From: Perkinsus olseni
Taxonomy: Eukaryota; Perkinsozoa; Perkinsida; Perkinsidae
DNA: 21,053 bases
Direction of reading: 5' to 3'
Assembly (NCBI GenBank): GCA_013115135.1
Contig: JABANP010000713.1
Location: 1-21,053 of the forward strand
The notes under the pieces are model-generated. The model worked only from the letters and a program-made list of their open reading frames with translations. It had not been told where the DNA came from and ran no database searches. Positions 9,701 to 18,458 of the stretch are shown here, one piece after another. Positions within the stretch are counted from its first letter, which is position 1. The number at the start of each line of letters is the position of its first letter. The translations under genes and the position numbers were made by a program.

Positions 9701-10150
9701 GAAGACGAGCAGAGTATACCGAGTATGTAGTTCACAATTCCTTGCAGTAACACACGAATGATTCATAAAAAGGAACAAAATGACGCTAAAGCCTGTAGCT
9801 ACATAGCGCAGGTTAAGCAGCAATGCTGCTGCCGCAGCATAGACTTCACGCTTCAATTTTTGGACATACCTTCATATTTCGTTCCGCTCTCTTATGCTTT
9901 CCCTTGCTTCTTCCTCATTCTCGACTCAATCATTACCCTGAAGAACCAGCAGATCAATAGCTTCAGAAGAATCACGCCAACGCAGGATCACTTACAATAC
10001 AGAACCGTTCGGCGTGTGGTCACCGGCCTTCATTTGCCTTTCGTCATAAGCACGGCGAAGCCCTGCTCGGATCATTACTTCAATCCGCGTCGTCATGTCT
10101 CGCAAACAATATGTTCATAGGGCTCCCTCTCATCGGAGTGGAAACCAAGG
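9701..10150 (-). pseudogene. truncated decayed paralogue of the eEF1A-like gene
   Basis: A block at 10113-10132 matches the start of the eEF1A-like coding region (8044-8063) at 19 of 20 bases and encodes RGSPMN in both copies. The next glycine-rich loop is ruined (FARHDD in place of FMGHHK). A GTAAGT donor follows at 9995. A second exon-like segment, 9937-9870, is 68 nt against 70 in the intact gene. It shares GAGCGGAACG at the same 10-nt distance from its 5' donor. A possible start of exon 4 (RYTLL) lies near 9712, after which similarity ends at the pol remnant. In-frame stops make it non-functional. This is an old gene duplication, later truncated. Confidence 0.6.
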
Positions 10151-10333
10151 AATGGAGGAACAGTTGCGCCGTCGAGTTTTACCTCACTTGAACACTAGGC
10201 AAATTTAGAACAGAAAAGGCTGTGGTAATGACACGTTAATTCGATCTCATTCGCCGCTGAGAGAACATCCGATAATGAGGGCATGAACCTGATGAAATAC
10301 CCGTGAACCGTTGCCACCTGGACACACTTTAGT

Positions 10334-10540
10334 GCCAAGGCAAAAACCAATCTGGTTGCTAGCGGTATTGGAGACCACATCGCATAAAATAGAACGCAGT
10401 GAGCAAAGGAAGCAGAGCTATACCGGCAGATTCTTGTCGAGTGCGAGAACGTCACTCAACATAAGGGGCGCACTCTGGCAGACGCTTATCGTGAAGCTGC
10501 AGCAGCAGAACGCAACCCTCGAATGTACGAGTGTAACTAG
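10334..10540 (+). pseudogene. coding-like relic, unrecognised protein C-terminus
   Basis: One plus-strand frame reads AKAKTNLVASGIGDHIA, a stop, a few codons, another stop, and then 45 codons rich in charged residues (EAELYRQILVECENV, LADAYREAAAAERNP) to a TAG at 10538-10540. Amino-acid use is convincingly protein-like, but the two stops mean either a small intron I cannot place or decay. No family is recognised. Confidence 0.35.
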
Positions 10541-10639
10541 ATCGGTCCACCAATAAGACAACTCTCATCATGGGAACCCACTGCAACACGGGCTTGGACT
10601 CATGACGGTCCTTCTAAATGAACAATCTCCTGCAAGTAT

Positions 10640-11125
10640 CAAAAATTCTGCCGTTCTGCCGAGGAGGCAGTGCCGACCATCCACGTTACGTTCACTCCGG
10701 AATGAAGCTCGATTGTTGAATTTCGAATTCCGTGGACGATGGTGCGCATGACCTTCTTGACACTCCCAACTCTGCGTTCTGCCATGCCGTTAGTCCAGGG
10801 GCCGTACGGCGCGACGAACTTGTGACTGATGCCAATAAGCTGACAGACCGTTTGGAATAATCTGCGTCCTGAAGTTCGACCCCCTGTCACTGCGTAGTAC
10901 TCTGGGAGTGCCGAATATGATAATCCAGTCCTCGATAAATGTATGAGCCACCTCTCTCGCTGTTGCGTCGCTTATGGGCGTGTAGATGGCAAAGCTCGAG
11001 AATGCGTCGACCAGAATCAAAATGTAACGATTTACCCTGCGCGGTTCTTCATGAAAGGGCCGGCGAGGTCCACAGAGACGATCTCAAAGAGCTGCCATTT
11101 TCACTTGGCTCCGTGTGTGGAACTT
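10640..11125 (-). pseudogene. retrotransposon integrase relic 2
   Basis: The minus strand carries EIVSVDLAGP (first Asp, near 11065), then ILVDAFSSFAIYTP, VAHTFIEDWIIIFGTPRVLR, SDRGSNF (second Asp, near 10880) and APYGPWTNGMAERR (catalytic Glu, near 10775). At least two frameshifts break the reading, one just after the first motif and one after SDRGSNF. All catalytic residues can be located, but no single frame spans them. The sequence is unlike relics 1 and 3, indicating a different retroelement lineage. Confidence 0.85.
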
Positions 11126-12047
11126 CTCACGCTCGGCAGCTGAAATTGGCAATGAAGCTCCTTGAGCTTAGCTCCTCACGCCCCTGCTCACGAGGACCTA
11201 CTGCGCGAGAAGCACAGATTCGGGCGCTTCCCGACGAGCGGAGCATGTCGCTGCATCACTGAACAGTAGATCACGTCCAAGGACGACAATCTCTCGAAAG
11301 CTCCAGCATCATCCGAATTCGGAATTTGATATTCCTCGAGTAGTTCGCTCAATGGTTCCAATTTGGAACTTCCAAATTCTGGTACTGACAGTACCGTACT
11401 GTCACGACACCGTAGTTGCCGCGCCAACTACATACCACACCCAAGGCGACACCCCGGGCAATGGCCGGCCCCATCGTACTTCCGGAATCCAGAGGACAAA
11501 CCTGAGTTTGTCCTCAGAGTCTGAGGCCCAGACTTGAACACGTTCCGCTGTTGTTCTCAAGGTTTGGCATTGAAACTTTGCGGACTCCGTGTGTTCGAGC
11601 CTGAGAGAAACAGAAGCCACGTTTGGGCAAGCCACGTCCCTGCGCGCGGTAGTTTCTCGAGTCACCTTGTAGTGCGAGGTCTGAAACACTCTCTCAACTC
11701 TCAGAGAGAGCAAAGTGTAACAGGGCCCCCTGGAACGCACTTGGTTCACAGGCAAGGCCAGGTCCTCCTCTCAATGACATAACTGCACCAGCGTGATTCA
11801 AGCAAAATGATTGTGAAGAAGATACCTGAATGTAGTACATTCAATGTACGCGTATATATCGGGACTGGAAGCCTCAAGAACTACACAACGCAGGAACGAG
11901 CCCCGAGGAAGAGCGAGAGCGTAACGGAACGTCAAGAGAGTGACAGCTTCAGCCAGATGGCTGGAGCGGCGAAAAAGGAGCGAGAAGAACGAAAACATTC
12001 ACGATCATACGATATCGAACGTTTTACAAGGATTTTTCATGAGCTGC
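11126..12047. other. decayed sequence between integrase 2 and the foldback element
   Basis: No intact gene is supported. The minus strand has open stretches (11188-11427 with PEFGSSKLEPLSELLEEYQI; 11402-11755) that could be retroelement pol or a broken host gene. A segment at 11600-11678 recurs in diverged form at 14675-14767. Confidence 0.4.
11600..11678. repeat. diverged repeat pair, copy 1
   Basis: The core 11636-11678 aligns without gaps to 14725-14767 at 35 of 43 positions. The outer CCTGAGAG block is also shared but separated by a 14-nt longer spacer in copy 2. On the minus strand both cores can encode SHYKV.R.TT..RD, and both are followed by a pyrimidine-rich CTCTCAG. Confidence 0.5.
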
Positions 12048-12051
12048 AGAC
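12048..12051. repeat. candidate target-site duplication AGAC, left
   Basis: This AGAC directly flanks the left end of the foldback element and is repeated at 12967-12970 at its right end. A 4-bp match can occur by chance, so support is moderate. Confidence 0.5.
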
Positions 12052-12435
12052 CAACTACACCATTTTCACCTCAAGTTGAAAGAATGGGACCCCAATTTAA
12101 AAACCCTTTTCGAAATTTAAAATTAGGAGACTTCAGTTTAAATCGCTTCATTTTAAAATGGAATTTTCAAGATCGAATTAAAAAAATGCAACTTCGTTTT
12201 CGAAAAATTTAAAAAAACACAAGTTCGAATTAGTGTAACAGGATCTTGGGGAGATATTTAAAAAAACTCGAACCTCAAATTAAAGATTAAAAACCAGCTT
12301 AAAAATATCCAACCTCAATTTCGTGGCGCGCAATATGGGATGCCTTCTGTGCATGTTCATCGGTATACGGTACACAGGACTGATGTCGTGGGGACCTTGT
12401 GTTGCAGTTGACTTTCGTGTCTACCAAAACGCCTC
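12052..12435 (+). repeat. left arm of foldback element
   Basis: This arm runs from the terminal CAACTACACC to the CGCCTC at the edge of the central spacer. The outer half is AT-rich (long A and T runs). The inner part includes TTGTGTTGCAG, which resembles a 3' splice site. Confidence 0.9.
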
Positions 12436-12568
12436 CTGATGCCACCTTGATTCGAGGCCCTCGACTTATTTCGGTCCCTGCTGATGAACCAGCCTGGCTC
12501 GACCAGCTGGCAATGAAGTTGCTCAACATGCTGAATCGAAGAGAGGAGTAAAGCGAGAAACAGAGGAA
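12436..12568 (+). other. foldback centre with coding-like segment
   Basis: Continuing from the left arm, one plus-strand frame reads through the centre with protein-like composition: ATLIRGPRLISVPADEPAWL, then DQLAMKLLNMLNRREE and a TAA at 12549-12551. It has no start codon, and upstream in the arm the frame is closed by a TGA. It looks like the tail of a captured host or retroelement coding sequence. No family is recognised. Confidence 0.4.
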
Positions 12569-12966
12569 GAGGCGTTTTGGTAGACACGAAAGTCAACTGC
12601 AACACAAGGTCCCCACGACATCAGTCCTGTGTACCGTATACCGATGAACATGCACAGAAGGCATGCCATATTGCGTGCCACGAAATTGAGGTTGGATATT
12701 TTTAAGCTGGATTTTAATCTTTAATTTGAGGTTCGAGTTTTTTTAAATATCTCCCCAAGATCCTGTTACACTAATTCGAACTTGTGTTTTTTTGAAATTT
12801 TCGAAAACGAAGTCGTATTTTTTTAATTTGATCTTGAAAATTCCATTTTAAAATTTAGCGATTTAAAGTTTAAATTTTAAACTGAAGTCTCCTAATTTTA
12901 AATTTCGAAAAGAGTTTTTAAATTGGGGTCCCATTCTTTTAACTTGAGGTGAAAATGGTGTAGTAG
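12569..12966 (-). repeat. right arm of foldback element
   Basis: This is the reverse complement of the left arm, with scattered substitutions and one net 14-bp insertion within a TTTAAA-rich stretch. Confidence 0.9.
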
Positions 12967-12970
12967 AGAC
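12967..12970. repeat. candidate target-site duplication AGAC, right
   Basis: This matches the AGAC at 12048-12051 on the other side of the foldback element. Confidence 0.5.
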
Positions 12971-13439
12971 TTGGTCCAAGCCGCTTGGAACGAGGCCGAC
13001 CCGGCCGGCAGGGCCGAATAATCACTCAGTAATCGTTACTGTGACAGTAATACTGTCATTCTATCACTAATATTAGCATGACAGAGTCAGCCAAGGATAC
13101 GGGTTAGATGCTCTAACTCAGATCGAAGAACGCAACCCAGTTGGCGATCGACAACACCAAATGTGCTACTAGCGGACAGATATGGGCCAGACCGAATTGC
13201 CACTCTCAAGCTCGAAGATCTCCCATTTTAAAAGGTCTCCGAGAGATTTGAATCGGATCTAAGCCTCGGCGTGCTCCCGAGAAATGGTCAATATACATAC
13301 ATCTGCATACGCCCTCTTGCAGAGGCTCTGGGCATTGCGCTCAGCACGATACCCATCGAAGCCTTGCTGGCCGAAATGAGGTCGCTGATCAATCCACCTT
13401 TACGAGTCGGGTAGATAACGTCGTCGCCGCTAGCGAGGA
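12971..13439. other. sequence downstream of integrase 3
   Basis: No intact gene is seen. On the minus strand this would hold the C-terminal part of integrase 3; short open pieces occur but none carry a motif. Small inverted repeats (CTTGGTCCAAG near 12970, ACTGTGACAGT near 13040) are present. Confidence 0.35.
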
Positions 13440-13830
13440 CAGTCACCAGGTCGGAGGACTACATGACGTATGTCGCTGTGCACTCGCTCGTACCAGCCGC
13501 CGAGCTTTGCTGAGTAGGCAGGGATGAGAAAGTGTCTGATGCCGTTAGCCTACAGATAAACTGCGTGACTGCGCGACTACTGAAGTGAGTGCCGCTGTCG
13601 CTGATGACGAATCGTGGGAAGCCGTATTTCAAGAAGATTGTTATCAAGGCACTGATAATGTCGGCGCCAGTTTGTTGCGCATAGACTTCAGCGATCATTA
13701 AGCCAGTGACCGCGCATGTAACAGTCACCGCATACCTCGAGTGTCCTTTGGGGATTACGGAGGGGCCCTCAGAGGTCTGTGCCTATCACCTCCCACGGGC
13801 CGACTGGACTCACGAAATCCCTTTCGTGTT
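13440..13830 (-). pseudogene. retrotransposon integrase relic 3
   Basis: The minus strand shows VGPWEVIGTDL followed by an in-frame stop and GPL (first Asp, near 13770). After a frameshift come VTGLMIAEVYAQQTGADI, FLKYGFPRFVISDSGTHFSS (second Asp, near 13590) and AKLGGWYERVHSDIR (catalytic Glu, near 13485), the last in yet another frame. The D-D-E layout is intact but the reading frame is not. It represents a third element lineage, on the same strand as the other two. Confidence 0.85.
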
Positions 13831-14674
13831 CCCAAGTAAGCCTAATAGGCCACGAAATCGCCCTAGCTCAAAAATGAAGATTCTTTTTCGATCAGTTCTC
13901 ATTCGCGAACGCTTTTGGGCAGGCAGGAAGGCCTGTCTCAGCATCCGGCGGATCATCCGCACTGCGGTCCGCAGTCTGCGGATATCCTGTGCGAATGCCA
14001 TCCGCACCTGCTAAGTGCCCCCTAGTTCGCCAGGGCTCTACCGCCTGCATCGAAGTTATGGTGCCATCAGGCGCTTTCCCTAGGCGTATGGCTACTCGGC
14101 ATGACGTCAATGGGGACTACTCGAATGGCTCCACAACGTGCCGCACGTTACGTCCATCACAAGCCTCTTGGCAGGAATCCTGCTACGACATATCATCAGC
14201 TGCATTACTGGCCTGACGACGGCCATGAACCAACATCGAGGACCACTTTTCCTTTACGTCCTCGTCACCGAAACCAGTAGATTCTGACCATGGCCTCACA
14301 CGAGTAGCAGTCGAGGCTCGCAAAGCTTAGAGAGAGAAGCTTCACAATGAGTCATTCAATGATTGACATTACGAAGCAATTGCCAATGACTTAGCCATAT
14401 ACTAAGCAAGGCTATCGATATGAGGGAGAACTAACATCAATAAGGTGCGAAGTTCGAATTGGATTCGACGAATTTTATGCGAAAGTCAGCATTTGCAAGA
14501 CGCCATATTGCAAATGCTAAGAATCGGGACGCCTACCATCCAAGGTACGCCTCCGCTACTCAAAGTTTTCCCTTCCCCGTCCCTTACCTCCTTTCTCGAC
14601 CACATCCCGCTTTTGTTCCCAAGAACGGCCTTGGAGCCTCTTCGACTCGGTCTGGTCGAACCTGACTCAGGTGA
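13831..14674. other. no gene recognised
   Basis: Open frames on both strands are short and lack motifs. A cluster of CCGC/GCGG inverted repeats lies at about 13945-13985. Position suggests it is the eroded 5' part of the element that carried integrase 3. Confidence 0.35.
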
Positions 14675-14767
14675 CCTGAGAGGAACAGAGACCATGATAA
14701 GGAATGACACGCCCCTCAGGGACGGTCCCTCAGCTCGGTAGTTTGTCGAAACACTTTGTAGTGAGAG
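14675..14767. repeat. diverged repeat pair, copy 2
   Basis: This is related to 11600-11678, with a gap-free core of 35/43 identical bases. It overlaps a minus-strand open frame (14730-14918) that starts with hydrophobic residues and then reads DHQYSSDRFTKIL with several Cys. That frame's status as a gene is unproven. Confidence 0.45.
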
Positions 14768-15124
14768 ATTCGCCCTCGAAGGCACTACAGGACTGGACAC
14801 TGCAGGACGCTGGAAGGTGTTTAGTCATATGATATTCCTCGTAACATTGGACCGACTCCTCGTCACACAATATTTTCGTGAATCTGTCGGAAGAATATTG
14901 ATGGTCAGCTAAAGCCACTGATATTCCGACAAAAACAAAACAAACTGGCTAAAGTCGTAGACACTCTGCGCTCACCCACTGGACCACCTCCAACTCAACT
15001 CCCCTGGTGACACGCAAGAAATGATATTTTACTCCTATCACACACAAAAAGCACACATGACTGTGACCAATTGATGACCCATCCCATGTGATGAGACAAA
15101 GCATCAACAACCCGGCTCGCCGCC
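14768..15124. other. no gene recognised
   Basis: Apart from the short minus-strand open frame at 14730-14918, which could encode a small Cys-containing secreted-type peptide, I see no motif, RNA or repeat here. Confidence 0.35.
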
Positions 15125-16837
15125 TCAACCACCATCATGCCGCCGCCGATTGCGCCTGCGCCGACTAGAGCCCTTCGATCTCGATGCCGCAGACCCTCCT
15201 CCGTCAGTCAAAGCCAAACGCTTTATCCCGTCGCCCACGGCCTCGACCGATGAGTGCCATAAGTCAGACGCCGCCGTCCAAAGATGGGAGCTGGGAAGAG
15301 GAAAAGACGCGATTCCTGTGAGTGACACTCGAGCGGACAGAACGACCCTTGCACCGTTCTGACGTAATTGAAGTCCAATTCAAATATGATGGAGCTAATG
15401 AACACAGTTGAACCGCGTATTCACCAACTCAATCACACTAAGGCCCCCTTACCAATTCCACTTTTCTCGGCTACTCTACACTGTTTCGGCTCTGTCTCGC
15501 TCATTACGAGCTTAGTCCACTTAAAATGCATTCTACCACCACTTTCCCCCAAACGAGACACTCTAACTGCACCCCTCCAACGCCTAAGCAGCACTCACAT
15601 CGGTCCAACTCCCGAAGTCGACCCGCACCATCTAGATGTCTCCCTGTTAGCAAACGACCGGCAGCTCGCACACCTTGATCCGCTCAGCTTCGGCGCTCCG
15701 CACCTGAACAAGCTTCTCTCGGAAAACCTCGCAGTTTCTCTCAACCCAGATGCACTTCGCCGAAATTCCCAACTCGAAAATAACGCTCCATTACCTCGGG
15801 CAAGTTGTTTGGCGTTCGCGCGGGTCAGCATTGGAGCCATTGGCCAGAGATCGCATCAGTTGGCCCTCGGCACAGCAAAGTCTGTGCATGTAGTCCACCG
15901 TTCTTTCCGCCGAGAAAGTCGCTCCGACCTCCATGGGGTCATTCGATCCACTGGAGCTAGAACTAGAGGACCTATAAGCAAATGATCGATGCTACATGAT
16001 AAGAACTTCTTATTAAGAAGGCTCAATAGAAACAGCATATTCTTCGAAGCCTAGACGCACGCGTGGCTGGAACACAGCAAGAGCCTCAAACAGTCGACTG
16101 AATCTAGGAAAACAGATCGAGTCCAACAGCAGTACCCCAGCTACCAGCATCTCACCCCTCAAAAGACCGCCATCACCGAGCTACTGAGCACAAACCCATC
16201 ACGCCGGCGCACTCAACGTTGCAGACTACTATTAAGCCTATCTCACCGTTAAAGGGAGGCCATCGCAATCTTTGGGCGCAGTATGTCACATAAAGATCGG
16301 ACGAGGAACACACTCTCACAACACTCGTACAGAGAAAGTAAAAATACCGATCCCCCGCGGTGCCCACACTCACCCGGCGCTTCCTCCTTCCGCCAGCCCC
16401 CACAAGAAGTCCGACATACTACCACGCGCATCAGCGCTCCATCGGGGCGTCTGCTGGCCTTCTTCCTCCAGATCAGACTGCAGCTCAACATCCGACGACG
16501 TTGACGACTCCGAAGATTCCGATACCATTTCGGTGGCCCACCGCCGCACTCGCCATAACGTTCGATGATGCTTCTCCTCAGATGCCACTGGAAGCTCCCC
16601 AACCTCTTTAAGTCCTATCACCTCCTCCTCCTTGGCACGACCGAAATCCGATGCTAGACTGATAACTTCGTCACTCGCCCCGCTCGGAGACGCCGATCCT
16701 TTAACCACGACCGGCTGCAATTCCTGCGCGTTCGCAGCACTCCCTCGTTTCTTGCGTTTCCTGACAATATGCCGACAAATACTTGCACAAAAGAAAAAAA
16801 ACCGCTCAAGTTTGCCCCGATCCCCAATCGCCATCAT
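15125..16837 (-). CDS. unrecognised Ser-rich acidic protein with Arg-rich tail, spliced
   Basis: Exon 1 (16837-16374) gives 154 codons. It has a basic RKRKKRG near residue 26, then acidic and Ser-rich sequence (KEEEVIGLKEVGELP, VSESSESSTSSDVELQSDLE). A clear GTGAGT donor at 16373 joins in phase to exon 2 (15971-15795) across a 402-nt intron, producing a Ser run followed by DPMEVGATFSAERTVDYMHR. A GTAATG donor follows; ignoring it would meet a TAA at once. The next exon is uncertain (somewhere within 15745-15620). The likely last exon, 15290-15125, follows a strong CTTTTCCTCTTCCCAG acceptor. It carries HLWTAASDLWHSSVEAVGD and ends RRRRNRRRHDGG. An AG acceptor lies 22 nt before the ATG; a later start in an exon beginning at 16760 is an alternative. 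No domain is recognised; the charged low-complexity make-up suggests a nuclear protein, but that is inference. Confidence 0.5.
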
Positions 16838-16859
16838 TAATACCAATCAATCGCGTTCA

Positions 16860-17036
16860 CTAGAGTTTGCCTCCGCAGATTATATTCCTAGTATTCTTTA
16901 CAGCCGGTCACAGAAAAATTTTCTGAAATTTTTCAATCATTTTCAAAAAAAATGGAGCCCTAATCCAATTATCAGTCTATTTCGGTATTAAAAGACCTAC
17001 CTGCTATAAAGACTGAGCTGGATTGAGTTGATTTAC
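16860..17036. other. divergent spacer with AAAATTTT palindromes
   Basis: This AT-rich spacer lies between two divergent gene models. It contains AAAAATTTTCTGAAATTTTTC and related inverted A/T runs at 16914-16940. The same motif type recurs in introns and spacers across the window. Confidence 0.4.
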
Positions 17037-17046
17037 AGGCACAGCC

Positions 17047-17797
17047 ATGCCACATCGCCGTAGACAGACAGAGCGCAGGCAATACTTGCTACGAACCCTC
17101 TCTATGAAGTTCGCTACTCCGGTGAGCAGCCTCCCAGGACCTAGCCTCAACATGCATTCCATCGAAAATTCGACTTCAATAGAAAATTATTCACCCAATA
17201 AAATTTCCGAAAAGGCGAGGGGCCCCTAAGCCCATACCCTTGTTATGACCTCTTGCGCCTGCGGCGTCTCTTCCCAGTCCCCTGCTTCTCCACGGCTTCC
17301 TCCTTGCTCACTACTAACTCCTCGCCAGAGGAAGGTGATGATACGCAACCGAGATCCCCATCTTCAACCTGGCATCGACACACATGCGTTTCTATCTTCT
17401 TTTTCAGAAGACACTCTAGTCCAGCCTGTGGCCATTAACGGTCTATGTCAACTACGACGACCCAGCCTCTCCTGAACAGCTAGCCTCTATTCACCACGGA
17501 AGCCGTCCTTCGCCATTTGGGTTCGATTGTCGGCTCGCCGACAAGCGTACTTTTTCAAAACTACGGGTAGAGCTCGGAGCATTCTTTGGGATGACCATAA
17601 GATAACCAGCCCCCGGCCATCCCCAGAGTCTATTGCTCTCCACGGAGGCCTCGACCGGTATGGCTTCTCTCAATCCAAACGAAATGGTTGAACCCAGTGA
17701 TCGCGGACCATACATTCACATTCGTAAACACTTGCGAAATCAAATGCAGCACCCGAACAGCGTTATCAAATTAACTTTTAACGAGCCACTCTGGTAG
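17047..17797 (+). CDS. hypothetical spliced gene or relic with apparent +1 shift
   Basis: A TTTACAG acceptor ends 8 nt before an ATG at 17047. The first exon (17047-17121) encodes a basic start, MPHRRRQTERRQYLLR, and ends at a GTGAGC donor. A second open segment (about 17271-17440) contains HLQPGIDTHAFLSSF and DTLVQPVAI. At about 17440 the coding signal jumps one frame, to VYVNYDDPASPEQLASIHH, continuing with FDCRLADKRTFSKLR to 17566. A 60-nt GT-AG intron (17567-17626) removes an in-frame TAA. The last exon, 17627-17797, reads NPNEMVEPSDRGPYIH and ends TFNEPLW. The jump could be a missed intron, a sequencing error, decay or recoding. No family is recognised. Confidence 0.38.
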
Positions 17798-18161
17798 CTG
17801 CCCCCTGCGAGTACCCACGATCCAACCCATCAGTCCCACAATACTAAACACATCGCACCTCCTCCCACCCAACTACTACCCGACTGCTGTTCTCCCTCTG
17901 TTCCCCATTGGTACTTGATGCCGCACTAGTCGAAGGTGATGCAGAGCCTTTCCCACTATCCACGGTCACTTGGCCATTTCCTCTGATCTCCTCATCTGCC
18001 ATGGAAAAGAGTAAACTGCATGATATTATCTCGTGATATATTCATACCGTAATTTCAACCGCACAGGATACACCTCTCGCACAAGTATTAACACTGCTCC
18101 GCGAGGCTCCCGCCTGCCCACCCAACAGGAATTGATAACCTTCAACGCAAACCTCTTCATA
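17798..18161. other. C-rich sequence without gene call
   Basis: The plus strand is rich in C and poor in G, with CTCC and CACC runs. No frame is convincing on either strand. It may be an untranslated or intronic part of a minus-strand transcript. Confidence 0.35.
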
Positions 18162-18458
18162 TTAAAAATATGATCGCTGTAATAGAAATAGCAAACTGCT
18201 TATACCACTCACAGAGCGTATCAAAACCAAGCCCCAGAATTCCAATCTTGACGAAACAGAAACCACAACCAGCACACAATCCACAGGCGTCGTTAAGTGA
18301 AGAAAGCCTCTCCTGAAGAAAACAACATAATCATCATCCCAGATAAGACGCTGCGACACCTCATAACCGATTCCTAGATTGCAGCACTGATGCGTCTCTT
18401 GGCGGCGCCAAGTTGGCGCATAGATGTCATCTTGGGCGAGTGATACTATTGTTCCCAT
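18162..18458 (-). CDS. hypothetical minus-strand ORF, 98 aa
   Basis: This open frame starts at an ATG (18458) and reads SLAQDDIYAPTWRRQETHQ, then GIGYEVSQRLIWDDDYVV and a hydrophobic C-terminal half. A donor-like GTGAGT occurs within it near 18210, so it may be the first exon of a spliced gene. No family is recognised and chance cannot be excluded. Confidence 0.22.
   Translation of the reverse strand: MGTIVSLAQDDIYAPTWRRQETHQCCNLGIGYEVSQRLIWDDDYVVFFRRGFLHLTTPVDCVLVVVSVSSRLEFWGLVLIRSVSGISSLLFLLQRSYF

Larger units (their letters stand above)
12052..12966. mobile_element. 915-bp foldback (long-inverted-repeat) transposable element
   Basis: Two arms, 12052-12435 (384 bp) and 12569-12966 (398 bp), are near-perfect reverse complements. 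They enclose a 133-bp centre. The 14-bp length difference is explained by one insertion in the right arm near 12870. The outer ends read CAACTACACC and, as reverse complement, CTACTACACC. The outer part of each arm is very AT-rich with runs of A and T; the inner part is of normal composition. There is no transposase, so this is a non-autonomous foldback or MITE-like element. Its family cannot be named from the termini. Confidence 0.88.

Noticed and set aside
9758..10120. 120-codon plus-strand ORF
   Set aside because: It runs antisense to the decayed eEF1A-like copy and shows no domain.
12299..12605. Minus-strand ORFs inside the foldback element
   Set aside because: They arise from the inverted arms; the plus-strand reading of the centre is the more protein-like.
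15368..15985. 205-codon plus-strand ORF, the second-longest open frame in the window
   Set aside because: It lies opposite exon 2 of the minus-strand Ser-rich gene, whose donor and acceptor phases agree. The plus frame has no motif.
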